Source: Bacillota bacterium
GTDB lineage: Bacteria > Bacillota > Clostridia > Christensenellales > UMGS416
Length of the DNA stretch: 18,762 bases
Assembly (NCBI GenBank): GCA_023422005.1
Contig: JAEZSC010000170.1
Location: 1 to 18,762 of the forward strand
Reading direction: 5' to 3'
This document shows positions 1 through 7,310 of the stretch, piece by piece (within the stretch, counting starts at the first letter, position 1; every line of letters starts with the position of its first letter). Made by a program: the position numbers and the translations under genes. Under the pieces are notes generated by a model. That model had not been told where the DNA came from. It worked only from the letters and a program-made list of their open reading frames with translations, and made no database searches.

Positions 1-31
1 CGATCCGGAGCGCAAATCTCTTTGAAAGGGG

Positions 32-60
32 TTGATCGTTTGGCAGTGCATTTTTATGAG
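32..60 (+). promoter_or_regulatory. Candidate sigma-A promoter upstream of the CD3324-family gene
   Basis: TTGATC (32-37) and TATGAG (55-60) are separated by exactly 17 bases, with four of six consensus bases in each box. Transcription would begin near 67 and give a leader of about 155 nt before the CD3324-family gene. The first 30-75 bases may also carry the 3' end of an upstream gene (short open ends exist in all three plus frames), so the promoter could overlap a coding tail. Prediction from sequence only. Confidence 0.4.
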
Positions 61-156
61 GTGACGAGCCTCTAAAAAAGAATAGGCGCGGAGCATTGGG
101 CTGCCGGCTTGATCCGCCGGAGGCTTGGTGTTCCCGCCCTTCTTTATGGAAACCCG

Positions 157-183
157 AAGCCGCAGGGGTTCTCCTGCGGCTTT
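157..183 (+). terminator. Hairpin in the leader of the CD3324-family gene (terminator or attenuator-like)
   Basis: AAGCCGCAGG (157-166) and CCTGCGGCTT (173-182) form a perfect 10-bp stem around a 6-base loop. The T-run behind it is short (TTT within and after the stem, then GCTGC), so it would be a weak intrinsic terminator. It lies 39 bases before the start codon. It either ends the upstream transcript or attenuates this one. Confidence 0.45.
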
Positions 184-221
184 GCTGCACCCAGACATCC
201 ATGCCATTTCAAGGAGAGAGT

Positions 222-491
222 ATGAAGTATCGCAACGCAAAGGCCGTGCTGCCCGAGGCGCTGCTGGCCGAGCTGCAGAAATATTGCCAGGGTGAGCTGA
301 TATACATTCCCAACAGCGACCGCAAAGCCGGCTGGGGCTGCGTAAACGGTTCCCGGGAGCGCTACGCCACGCGAAACCGGCAGATCGTGCAGCACCACCG
401 CGACGGCGCGGCGGTGGACGAGTTGGCCAGGCAGTTCTTCCTGTCCCGCGACAGCATCAAGAAGATCCTCAAAAACAACATCGACAGTTGA
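222..491 (+). CDS. CD3324-family small helix-turn-helix protein
   Basis: This 89-residue protein has the full length and layout of the CD3324 family of Firmicutes. The N-terminal part contains the family-typical stretch LPEALLAELQKYCQGELIYIP (residues 10-30; LPE..L.E.QKY.QGE.IYIP pattern). A C-terminal helix-turn-helix-like segment covers about residues 62-84, with AVDELARQFFLS followed by DSIKKILKN. Such proteins resemble the DNA-binding half of Mor/C-type activators, but no target is established that I know of. The start is ATG 222 because AAGGAGAG lies at 211-218; an upstream in-frame ATG would put the leader hairpin inside the gene. It is monocistronic, with a strong terminator-like hairpin behind it. 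Family assignment is firm; a role as DNA-binding regulator is inference. Confidence 0.85.
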   Translation: MKYRNAKAVLPEALLAELQKYCQGELIYIPNSDRKAGWGCVNGSRERYATRNRQIVQHHRDGAAVDELARQFFLSRDSIKKILKNNIDS

Positions 492-545
492 GGGACCATC
501 TCGGCGCACCCAACGTGAGCCGATCGATGATAAATGATACGAAAA

Positions 546-600
546 CGCGGCATCATCCAAGGCGCTTTGCCTGGGATGGTGCCGTTTGCCGCTTTTTGCC
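546..600 (+). terminator. Intrinsic terminator-like hairpin after the CD3324-family gene
   Basis: The arms 549-563 and 569-583 pair over 14 of 15 positions (one G-T wobble and one mismatch) around a 5-base loop GCTTT. GTTT and then a TTTTT run (593-597) follow. It is the obvious end point for the transcript of the CD3324-family gene. Confidence 0.6.
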
Positions 601-615
601 AACCCGGCGCTGATG

Positions 616-657
616 CTGGCGGCGCGATGGGCGCATGCATGTACCAGCGCCGCGCAG
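616..657. repeat. Imperfect GC-rich palindrome in the intergenic region
   Basis: GCGGCGC (619-625) and GCGCCGC (647-653) are perfect inverted arms, extended outward by CTG and CAG. No T-run follows and no gene is seen here. It lies between the terminator of the CD3324-family gene and the ABC-F promoter. Function unknown. Confidence 0.35.
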
Positions 658-706
658 GCGGAGCTGTGCTGCCGGTGCTTTCTCACCCATCTTCCATTTT
701 TAGCGC

Positions 707-735
707 TTGCCAACGCCAGATTCCAGTGGTATCAT
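707..735 (+). promoter_or_regulatory. Sigma-A promoter of the ABC-F attenuator and gene
   Basis: TTGCCA (707-712), a 17-base spacer and TATCAT (730-735) match five of six consensus bases in each box at optimal spacing. The start point would be near 742, giving a leader of about 245 nt before the ABC-F start codon. It is the best sigma-A match in this part of the window. Confidence 0.75.
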
Positions 736-765
736 TAAGAATCATAGCACGAGGTGACACAGCGC

Positions 766-807
766 ATGCATCTTTCCGACCGTCTCGCAATGGTATTGGC
801 CCGCTGA
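766..807 (+). CDS. 13-residue leader peptide of the ABC-F attenuator
   Basis: A tiny reading frame starts 24 bases after the predicted transcription start and encodes MHLSDRLAMVLAR. GAGGTGA (751-757) sits 8 bases before its ATG, a good ribosome site. The stop codon (805-807) is followed at once by the hairpin GGGTA-GTC-TACCC (810-822). Leader peptides of this size are known to control several antibiotic-resistance ABC-F genes: a ribosome stalled by a drug changes folding of the RNA behind it. That this peptide is translated is inferred from its position, its ribosome site and the structures downstream. Confidence 0.6.
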   Translation: MHLSDRLAMVLAR

Positions 808-879
808 GGGGGTAGTCTACCCTTTTCACGGCCAGACCAATTGCATAACGGTTGGAACCAGCATCGCTGTTATTTTTAT

Positions 880-964
880 GCCTTCTCCCGGCTGGGAGGG
901 GCGTTAGCCGGCGCGGTCGTGCCCGCGCTGGAACCCGGAAGAGGCGATGGCCTCTTCTTTTTTT
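880..964 (+). promoter_or_regulatory. Transcription attenuator: antiterminator arm, competing hairpin and terminator
   Basis: The terminator is GAAGAGGC (938-945), loop GATG, GCCTCTTC (950-957), then seven T (958-964). It lies only 22 bases before the ABC-F start codon, so the leader transcript should end there by default. The arm 880-891 (GCCTTCTCCCGG) can instead pair with 934-945 (CCCGGAAGAGGC) over 10 of 12 positions, which would open the terminator. The same upstream arm is sequestered by a local hairpin, CTCCC (885-889) with GGGAG (894-898). This is the classical arrangement of mutually exclusive structures. The pairings are read from sequence; the regulation is inferred. Confidence 0.7.
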
Positions 965-986
965 ATTCGAAAATAAGGTGAATGAT

Positions 987-2543
987 ATGAGTCTTTTGGA
1001 GATCGAAAACTTGACCCACAGCTTCGGGGAGAAGCGCATCTTTACCAATGTGAACCTGCGGCTGCTCCCCGGCGACCACATGGGCCTGACCGGCCTCAAT
1101 GGCAGCGGCAAGAGCACGCTGCTGAACCTAATGGCCAACCGGCTGGATGCCGACACCGGCACGCTTGCCTGGCAGCCCAAGCTCCGGGTGGGCTTTCTGG
1201 ACCAATACGCCAGCGTGGACCAGAGCCTTTGCATTCGTGCCTATCTGCAGCAGGCTTTTGCCGTGCTCTACGACATGGAGCGGCAGGTTCAGCGGGATCA
1301 TGACGCCATGGAAACGGCGGAAGACCCGGAACTTACGCGGCTCATGAGCCGCGCGGCGCGTCTGCAGACAGCGCTGGAGCAGCAGGGCTTCTACCAGGTG
1401 GACAGCACCATCGCCAGGGTGGCGGCGGGGCTGGGCCTCACGGCGCTGGGGCTGGACACAGAACTTGGGCATTTGAGCGGCGGCCAGCGTGCCAAGGTGC
1501 TGCTGGCCAAGCTGCTGCTGGAGGCTCCGGACGTGCTGCTGCTGGACGAGCCAACAAACTTTCTGGACCGCAGCCACATCGATTGGCTGGCCAAGTTCCT
1601 GCGCAGCTTCGAGGGCGCTTTCGTGTTGGTCAGCCACGACGCGGCCTTTTTGACCGAGGTAACCAACTGCATCTGCGACATCGAGTTCTGCGCTGTGAAC
1701 CGCTACAGCGGCAACTTCGCAAGCTTCCAGCGCCAGAAGGAGCACAAAAAAGAGCAATACCTGCGGGACTATGCCCGCCAGCAGCAGGAGATCGCCAAGC
1801 TGGAGGATTACATCGCCCGCAACCTGGTCCGGGCGTCCACCAGCAACATGGCTAAGAGCCGCCGCAAGAAGCTGGAGAAGATCGAACGCATGGACAAGCC
1901 CGTAATCGCCGGCCGCCCCCACTTCACCTTCGCCCACAAGCCCGTAAGCGAGCAGGTGCTGCTGGAGGTCCGCAAGCTGTCGGTGGGCTATGACCGCACG
2001 CTGCTGGGCGGCATCGATCTAAAGGTGCGCTCCGGCGATAAAATCGCCATCACGGGCTTCAACGGCATTGGCAAGACCACACTGCTCAAGACCATCGCCG
2101 GCAGCCTGCCCTCCCGGGGCGGCTCCTTCCGCTTCTGCGACAACATCGCCGTGGGCTATTACGAGCAGGATCATGCTTTCCGCGACCCCGGGCTCACGCC
2201 GCTGCAGGAGCTGCTGGCGAGCTTCCCCAAACTGGCGCCTAAGGACGCCCGCAAGTGGCTGAGCCGCTGCGCCCTGCGGGCTGAGCATGCCGAACGCCGC
2301 CTGAGCCTGCTCAGCGGCGGCGAGCAGGCCAAGGTGAAGCTGTGCAAGCTGATGCTGGGCAGCTACACGCTGCTGGTGCTGGACGAGCCCACCAATCACC
2401 TGGATGTGACGGCAAAAGAAGTGCTCAAGGAGGCGCTGGCCGGCTTTCCCGGCGCGGTGATCCTCGTGAGTCACGAGCAGGCTTTCTACCGCGATCTGGT
2501 GGGGCGGGTCGTCAACGTGGAAGGGTATCTAGGGGATCGCTGA
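987..2543 (+). CDS. ABC-F family ATPase, probable ribosome-protection or translation factor
   Basis: The 518-residue cytosolic protein has two ABC domains and no membrane segment, as in the ABC-F family, which acts on the ribosome instead of transporting. Domain 1 has Walker A GLNGSGKST (36-44), signature LSGGQ (163-167) and Walker B LLLDEPTNFLD. The charged interdomain linker at about 245-305 is the tRNA/peptidyl-transferase-contacting arm in known members. Domain 2 has GFNGIGKTT (357-365), LSGGE (442-446) and LVLDEPTNHLD. Both catalytic glutamates are present. ATG 987 is chosen because AAGGTG (975-980) precedes it and the terminator lies just upstream; an earlier in-frame start at 852 would place the attenuator inside the gene. 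The attenuated leader suggests drug induction and hence antibiotic resistance. A housekeeping ABC-F role cannot be excluded. Confidence 0.9.
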   Translation: MSLLEIENLTHSFGEKRIFTNVNLRLLPGDHMGLTGLNGSGKSTLLNLMANRLDADTGTLAWQPKLRVGFLDQYASVDQSLCIRAYLQQAFAVLYDMERQVQRDHDAMETAEDPELTRLMSRAARLQTALEQQGFYQVDSTIARVAAGLGLTALGLDTELGHLSGGQRAKVLLAKLLLEAPDVLLLDEPTNFLDRSHIDWLAKFLRSFEGAFVLVSHDAAFLTEVTNCICDIEFCAVNRYSGNFASFQRQKEHKKEQYLRDYARQQQEIAKLEDYIARNLVRASTSNMAKSRRKKLEKIERMDKPVIAGRPHFTFAHKPVSEQVLLEVRKLSVGYDRTLLGGIDLKVRSGDKIAITGFNGIGKTTLLKTIAGSLPSRGGSFRFCDNIAVGYYEQDHAFRDPGLTPLQELLASFPKLAPKDARKWLSRCALRAEHAERRLSLLSGGEQAKVKLCKLMLGSYTLLVLDEPTNHLDVTAKEVLKEALAGFPGAVILVSHEQAFYRDLVGRVVNVEGYLGDR

Positions 2544-2573
2544 ATAAATGGGGCGTCCGAATTGTGCAGTGTA

Positions 2574-2654
2574 TTTTTTCGTCCTGCCAGGCGGAGGAGG
2601 TCGCTTATGCCGCAGTGCATAGGCGGCCGACGACAACGCAGCAGGGCGAAAAAA
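2574..2654. repeat. 81-bp element bounded by 14-bp inverted repeats
   Basis: TTTTTTCGTCCTGC (2574-2587) and GCAGGGCGAAAAAA (2641-2654) are inverted repeats with one G-T wobble. Inside lies a second hairpin, CGCTTATGC with GCATAGGCG (about 2603-2624). The T-runs are on the 5' side of the stem on both strands, so it is not a normal intrinsic terminator. It fills the space between the convergent ABC-F and amidohydrolase genes. No target-site duplication is obvious. Confidence 0.5.
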
Positions 2655-2682
2655 GACCAAGCAAGGGGATGCAATGCTTTAT

Positions 2683-3855
2683 TCAACGATTTCCTAAAGA
2701 GCTAAGGGCAGGGGAGCGGCGCACGATGTGCCCGCTTTGCACGACCAGTGCCACGGCCCGCAGGCACTCCAGGCTGTGCAGCGGGTCGCCGTGTACAGCC
2801 ACGAGGTCAGCGGCCATACCCGGCCGCAGCGCGCCGATCTCTTGAGCCCGGCCGCAGGCGGCGGCGCCGCCGTGGGTCAGCGCCCGCAGGATGGCGGCGT
2901 TGCTCAAGCCCACCTGGGCCAGCAGCTCCAGCTCGCCCCAGGGCAGGCCAGGGAGGAACCATGGCGCTTCCCGCTCCAGGAAGTCGTCACCCACGGCCAG
3001 CGTGCCGCCGGCCATGTGGAAGCGGCGCACGTTGTCCAGCGCTGTGCCCAGCACCGGCGCGCCGTATTTCTCGGCGATCATGCGGTGCACGCTCAGCGTG
3101 GGCGTCAGCGTGACGCCTTGGGCCACCATGTCGGCGATCAGCGCGTCGTCCATGGGCTCATAGGGTACATGGGCGGCGTCATCCAGACCGGCGTCCACCA
3201 ACGTGCGCAGCGGCTGCGTCTGCGTGGCGTGGGCGCTCACCCGCAGCCCCTCCGTGTGGGCGGCGTCGCAGATCGCCCCCAGCAGCTCGGGGCTGAGCAC
3301 GGGCAATCCATAGGTGGAGGGGTCCATGCCCCATTCCAGCGATGTCTTGATGAAATCCGCTCCGGCCCTGGCCAGCCGGCGCACCGCCTCGGCGGCGCTT
3401 TTTGGGCTGTCCACCGGCAGCGGGGCGACGCCGCCATAGCCGCCTGGGGCGGCCAGGAATTTACCCGGAGACAGCAGCCGAGGCCCGTCCCCATGGCGGT
3501 TGCGGGCGTCCCGGGCGGCCAGCACATCCTCCGGGGCGCTGGCGTTCAGCGCGCCCATGTCGCGCATGGTCGTGATGCCGGCGTCCAGCGCGGCGCGCAA
3601 ATAATCGACGTCATAGGCGGGCAAGTCCTGCCCGGCCTGGTGCTTAAAGCCGGGGTGGCAGTGGGCGTGCACGAAGCCGGGCAGCACCGTGCAGCCGGTC
3701 ATATCCAGCCCACCGGGCTGCGGGTGTGCCTCTATGGCGGCGATGCGGCCGTTTTCCACGATCAGGCACCTGTCAGCCAGCAGGGTTTCGCTGACGCCAT
3801 CAAAGAGCGAGCAATGGTTCAAGATGAGACGAGCGGATAAGGAAGAGGATGTCAT
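2683..3855 (-). CDS. Imidazolonepropionase-like amidohydrolase
   Basis: The 390-residue protein is a metal-dependent hydrolase of the amidohydrolase superfamily. The HxH metal motif HAHCHPG starts at residue 63. The expected lysine ligand is K170 in DFIKTSLEWG. Histidines H209 (SAHATQ) and H229 (AHVPYEP) and aspartate D290 (AVGDD) complete a binuclear-site pattern. The C-terminal GALRPGMAADLVAVHGDP closes the small beta domain, as in imidazolonepropionase, cytosine deaminase and prolidase relatives. There is no signal peptide. The start is ATG 3855: a good extended -10 promoter lies just upstream and its -35 box would fall inside any longer version. It stands alone, so the substrate is unknown; a role in cyclic amide or amidine breakdown is only a family-level guess. 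Confidence 0.88.
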   Translation of the reverse strand: MTSSSLSARLILNHCSLFDGVSETLLADRCLIVENGRIAAIEAHPQPGGLDMTGCTVLPGFVHAHCHPGFKHQAGQDLPAYDVDYLRAALDAGITTMRDMGALNASAPEDVLAARDARNRHGDGPRLLSPGKFLAAPGGYGGVAPLPVDSPKSAAEAVRRLARAGADFIKTSLEWGMDPSTYGLPVLSPELLGAICDAAHTEGLRVSAHATQTQPLRTLVDAGLDDAAHVPYEPMDDALIADMVAQGVTLTPTLSVHRMIAEKYGAPVLGTALDNVRRFHMAGGTLAVGDDFLEREAPWFLPGLPWGELELLAQVGLSNAAILRALTHGGAAACGRAQEIGALRPGMAADLVAVHGDPLHSLECLRAVALVVQSGHIVRRSPALSSLGNR

Positions 3856-3879
3856 ACGCACCTGCCGAGCTTTTTCGCC

Positions 3880-3909
3880 AGTATAGCATGAACGCTTTGG
3901 CGCAGACAA
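3880..3909 (-). promoter_or_regulatory. Promoter of the amidohydrolase gene
   Basis: On the minus strand TTGTCT (3909-3904) and TATACT (3885-3880) are 18 bases apart, and TGC precedes the -10 box to make an extended -10 element. The transcript would start about 18 bases before ATG 3855. This sets the start codon, because an upstream ATG at 3909 would lie within the -35 box. Confidence 0.6.
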
Positions 3910-4068
3910 GGGAATGCCGACTGCGTTATCAGACTGCCAACGCCCGTAGATGCAATCTTTTAATAGGCGGTGACAGAAGCATGGCTAGAGCTTTTGCGCA
4001 CTCCGTGCTACCATATAGGCGGAGTTGCATCGGCCCCGCCATACGACATCGAAAGGAAAGAAACGGCC

Positions 4069-4674
4069 TTGGAATTGGACTTAAGATCACTGGAAGCGAG
4101 ACACGCCCATGACCTGCTGACCAGCTGCGTAACACCCAGGCCCATTGCCTGGGTGTCATCGATCAACCGGCAGGGAGAGACCAATCTTGCGCCCTTCAGC
4201 TTTTTTACAGGTGTATCGTGGTCTCCACCCATTCTGGCGTTCTCCGTCGTCAACCGCGCGGATGGCTCTAAAAAGGATACCGTGCTCAACATAGAGGCGG
4301 TGCCAGAATTCGTGATCCACCTAGTATCGGTGGATCTGCTGGGAGCCATGGAGTATTCCGCTAAGCCGATCCCCTATGGTGAGGACGAAGCTCTAGTGGA
4401 GGGCATCCATCTGGTTCCCTCGCGTACGGTAAGGCCTCTGCGGATTCGCGAAGCCAAAGCCGCGTTTGAATGCAAGCTGGAACGCATCGTACGGGTCAGC
4501 GAGGGAGCCAACGCCGGGAATCTGATCCTTGGCCAGGTGCAGTTGATGCATGTAAGCGATGGCGTGCTGCTCAATGGGCGGGAGGCCGACTGGCAAGCTC
4601 TGGATGCCCTTGGCAGGCTGAGCGGCAATCGGTATTGCGCGGTTCGTTCCGTCATCGAGAGCGAGACGAATTAA
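4069..4674 (+). CDS. Flavin reductase-like FMN-binding protein
   Basis: The 201-residue protein matches the flavin reductase-like split-barrel family (FMN-binding, flavoredoxin type). Hallmarks are TPRPIAWVSS, then NLAPFSFFTGVSWSPPIL in the first third, the phosphate-binding face of the barrel, and VLNIEAVPEFVIHLVS after it. Length is typical. The probable start is TTG 4069, which has AAAGGAAAG at 4052-4060 with 8 bases between. The frame stays open upstream to 3970, but those codons (MTEAWLELLRTPC...) show no family similarity. The gene lies between a divergent amidohydrolase and a terminator, so it is monocistronic. The protein probably binds FMN and moves electrons; the partner cannot be told from the context. 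Confidence 0.85.
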   Translation: MELDLRSLEARHAHDLLTSCVTPRPIAWVSSINRQGETNLAPFSFFTGVSWSPPILAFSVVNRADGSKKDTVLNIEAVPEFVIHLVSVDLLGAMEYSAKPIPYGEDEALVEGIHLVPSRTVRPLRIREAKAAFECKLERIVRVSEGANAGNLILGQVQLMHVSDGVLLNGREADWQALDALGRLSGNRYCAVRSVIESETN

Positions 4675-4676
4675 TG

Positions 4677-4710
4677 AATTGCCTGCCGACGTTTATCGGC
4701 AGGCAGTTTT
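4677..4710 (+). terminator. Terminator between the flavin reductase and PBP genes
   Basis: GCCTGCCGA (4681-4689) and TCGGCAGGC (4696-4704) form a perfect 9-bp stem, extended by flanking A-T pairs, followed by AGTTTT. It is a clear intrinsic terminator for the plus-strand gene. It lies 14 bases past the stop of the minus-strand PBP gene and may also serve that gene, though its minus-strand tail is poorer in T. Confidence 0.8.
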
Positions 4711-4723
4711 CATATCATATGGC

Positions 4724-7138
4724 TTACGTGGTCTCGGGTTGGGGTGTGCCAAAACCAGGGAAAATATCGCTCCAATCAAAGCCGCCTCCGTCGTCGGTGG
4801 GCAGCGGGTTGGGGTCGGGCACGGTGACAGCCTGAGAAGCCGTGGGGCTGCCGGCCACATTGAGGTCCGGGTGCACCGGCAGGATGTAATACTGCCATAC
4901 ACCCATGCCCGCCGAGGCGTCCTCATATTGCAAGACAGTGTTGGCAGCGCCCTTTAGCTCGGCGATCTTGGCTGTCTGCCCGAAGCCGTCGATGCGGTAG
5001 AGATCATAGCGCACATAGTCCTGCAGCACGATGAACGTGATCTCCGGCTTGCTGTTTGCGCTTAAGCCCACGCTGAAGCCCGAGGGGGTCTGCGGTGTCT
5101 GCCAATAGTTGGATTGGGCCGTGGGCGCTTGAGAGCGGGGGAAGTATTCGTAAAGTTTATGCTCCTCGGGCGTCAGCTCTGTAGCCAGCAGCGTCTGCCC
5201 GGTCGTCGTAAGGGCCAGTTTGTCCAGCACCACCAGCGCCACGGAATCCGGAGGTTCAATTTTCGGCGCTTCGCGGTTCTTATAGAGGTAGGTGTACAGC
5301 GCCTTCTGTATCTGCGCCGGGTAGGTGCCGCCGGTAACCTTGCTGGCCAGTACGTGGTTGGCGTCGGTCCTGTCAAAGCCCATCCAGGTGACCATGGTGA
5401 CGTCGGCATTGTAGCTGGCCAGCCACACGTCTCGGTTGCCCCGGCTGTCGTCGGCAGATTTCCAGCCGGCGGTGCCGGTCTTGGCGGACACCTGTACGTT
5501 TTCCATCTTGAGGCCGCTGGCCGTGCCGCCGGTGACGGTCGTGCGCAGGATGTCGGTCATGATGAACGCTGTAGCATCGCTCATGACCACGGTTGTCACC
5601 GGGTTGGCCTGGTAAATCGTGTTGCCGTCAGGGTCGTCGATGCGGATCACAAAGGCCGGATGGGTCAGCCGGCCGCCGTTGGCGAAGGCTGTGTAAGCGC
5701 CCGCCAGCTCCAGCGGCGTGACACCCTGGGTGAAGCCGCCCAAGGCCAGCGAGAGGTTGTCGTCGCCCTCGGCAAAGGGGATTCCCAGCTTTCCGGCAAA
5801 GTCCTTACCTGAATCCAGCCCTACGTCGTGCAGTACGCGCACGGCAGGCACGTTGATCGACTTCATCAGCGCCCAGCGCAGTGTAACCCAGCCCTGGTAA
5901 GCGCCCAAGTCCTTGGGCTGGTAACCGTTATAATTAACCGCCTCATCCTGCAGCATCGTTGCACCGGTATATCCGAACCGGTCTATGGCCACGCCATAAT
6001 CCAGTATGGGTTTGATGGCCGAGCCCGGCTGGCGGCGGGAGCTGGTGGCGCGGTTGAGGCCAAACTTGGTCGTGTAGGCGCGGCCGCCCACGATGGCGCG
6101 TACGGCTCCGGTCTTGCTGTCCACGACGATGCTGGCGCTTTGCACCTTCTCGCCATCCTTGGCGTCGGGGGGGAAGTTCTTGGCGTTGCCCATTGCTTCG
6201 TCCAGCTGCGTCTGCAGGCCGGCGTCCATGGAAGTATACACGCGGTAGCCGCTGCTAACCATGTCCTCCCGAGGCAGCTTGGTGATGGCCTCGGCCTCCT
6301 GGGCGGCAGCGTCCAGAAAGTAGCCGAAACGCTCCTGCTTGTCGGTTTCCTTGGCCAGCACGACCTTCTCCTTGCGGGCGGCCTCCATCTCTTCCTGGTC
6401 GATGTATCCCTGTTCTTTCATGAGCCCCAGTATCAAATTGCGCCGAGCCACCGATTTATCCATGTTGATATGTGGTGCGTAGATGCCCGGCCCTTTTAGT
6501 ATGCCTATCAGCAGAGCGCCTTGTGCCAGTGTCAGGTCCTTGGCTTTCTTGCCGAAATAAACCTCAGCGGCAGCCTCTAGGCCGTAGGCTCCCTTGCCGA
6601 AGTACACGGTGTTCAGATACATTTCGAGGATCTGGTCCTTGGTATATACGCGCTCCAGCTGCAGAGCCAGGCGGGCCTCCTGCAGCTTGCGGCTCCATGT
6701 CTTTTCGTTGGTCAGGTGGGTGTTTTTGACCAGCTGCTGGCTCAGCGTGCTGGCGCCCTGGGCCAGGTTGCCGCCGCGAAGGTCCGCCCACAGCGCGCCG
6801 ACGATGCGCTTGAGGTCCACGCCGGGGTGGCTGTAGAAGCGGGTGTCCTCGGTGGCGATCAGGGCATTCTGCACGTGTTTGGGCATGTCGGCCAGCGGTA
6901 TGTTGGTGCGGTTCTGGGAGCTGTGCATGCCGCCGATCTCGTTGCCGTCCTTATCGTAAAACACCAGCGTCTGCGCCAGATTCTCCAGCTTGCCGGGGTC
7001 GAAATCCTTCCAGTTGGTCGTATCGATCAGGCGGATGAAGAATATGATGCCGCCGGCGAGGCACAGAAGCACCACGACCGCGGCAATTTTGATGCCAAGG
7101 CTAAAGAAACGTTTGATCTTTTTGCGATTGATTGCCAA
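4724..7138 (-). CDS. Class A penicillin-binding protein (peptidoglycan glycosyltransferase/transpeptidase)
   Basis: The 804-residue bifunctional cell-wall synthase has one N-terminal membrane anchor (about 12-37). The GT51 domain shows EDTRFYSHPGVD (catalytic E97), GASTLSQQLVKN (128-139), KLQEARLALQLE and the QILEMYLNTVYFGKGAYG motif (169-186). The transpeptidase domain has the active serine in SAIK (373-376), SIN (427-429) and KTGTAGW (553-559). A C-terminal part of about 120 residues resembles a fibronectin type III-like module and ends in a Pro/Asp-rich tail. The start codon is TTG 7138, with AGGAGA six bases before it; no ATG fits better. It polymerises lipid II and cross-links stem peptides outside the membrane. 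A vegetative or sporulation role cannot be distinguished. Confidence 0.95.
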   Translation of the reverse strand: MAINRKKIKRFFSLGIKIAAVVVLLCLAGGIIFFIRLIDTTNWKDFDPGKLENLAQTLVFYDKDGNEIGGMHSSQNRTNIPLADMPKHVQNALIATEDTRFYSHPGVDLKRIVGALWADLRGGNLAQGASTLSQQLVKNTHLTNEKTWSRKLQEARLALQLERVYTKDQILEMYLNTVYFGKGAYGLEAAAEVYFGKKAKDLTLAQGALLIGILKGPGIYAPHINMDKSVARRNLILGLMKEQGYIDQEEMEAARKEKVVLAKETDKQERFGYFLDAAAQEAEAITKLPREDMVSSGYRVYTSMDAGLQTQLDEAMGNAKNFPPDAKDGEKVQSASIVVDSKTGAVRAIVGGRAYTTKFGLNRATSSRRQPGSAIKPILDYGVAIDRFGYTGATMLQDEAVNYNGYQPKDLGAYQGWVTLRWALMKSINVPAVRVLHDVGLDSGKDFAGKLGIPFAEGDDNLSLALGGFTQGVTPLELAGAYTAFANGGRLTHPAFVIRIDDPDGNTIYQANPVTTVVMSDATAFIMTDILRTTVTGGTASGLKMENVQVSAKTGTAGWKSADDSRGNRDVWLASYNADVTMVTWMGFDRTDANHVLASKVTGGTYPAQIQKALYTYLYKNREAPKIEPPDSVALVVLDKLALTTTGQTLLATELTPEEHKLYEYFPRSQAPTAQSNYWQTPQTPSGFSVGLSANSKPEITFIVLQDYVRYDLYRIDGFGQTAKIAELKGAANTVLQYEDASAGMGVWQYYILPVHPDLNVAGSPTASQAVTVPDPNPLPTDDGGGFDWSDIFPGFGTPQPETT

Positions 7139-7177
7139 ACCCTGTCTCCTGTTCGCGGATTTCCGGATTTCACGGCA

Positions 7178-7206
7178 AGTATATCATGCCCTGCCGGCCG
7201 TCGAAA
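7178..7206 (-). promoter_or_regulatory. Candidate extended -10 promoter of the PBP gene
   Basis: TATACT (7183-7178 on the minus strand) is preceded by TGA, an extended -10. A poor -35 (TTTCGA, 7206-7201) is 17 bases upstream. The leader would be about 35 nt. It gives the PBP gene its own transcription apart from the glycosidase gene upstream. Confidence 0.45.
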
Positions 7207-7310
7207 CATGACGGGGTGTCGAATCCATGAACAAGCTGTAAGTATTTTGTAAAAAAGGGAACGGATGATGGCGCTCCGTCGGTGCGGGCGGCGGGATCTT
7301 TAGTGGTGTT

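Noticed and set aside
1..75. 3' end of an upstream gene
   Set aside because: All three plus frames reach a stop within 75 bases and none has enough residues to identify; it cannot be decided from the window.
534..815. 93-codon plus-strand frame between the CD3324-family gene and ABC-F
   Set aside because: It runs through a terminator hairpin, the ABC-F promoter and the leader peptide, and has no ribosome site.
852..986. Longer N-terminus of the ABC-F protein from the upstream in-frame start
   Set aside because: Those 45 codons cover the attenuator and terminator, and the translation (MEPASLLFLCLLPAGRG...) is unlike any ABC-F start; ATG 987 has a proper ribosome site.
683..1937. Minus-strand frames across the ABC-F leader and gene (683-1234 and 1128-1937)
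   Set aside because: They lie antisense to the leader and ATPase gene, have no ribosome sites and show low-complexity translations.
2728..3840. 370-codon plus-strand frame opposite the amidohydrolase
   Set aside because: Antisense shadow: low-complexity translation and no family motif, while the minus strand has all amidohydrolase metal ligands.
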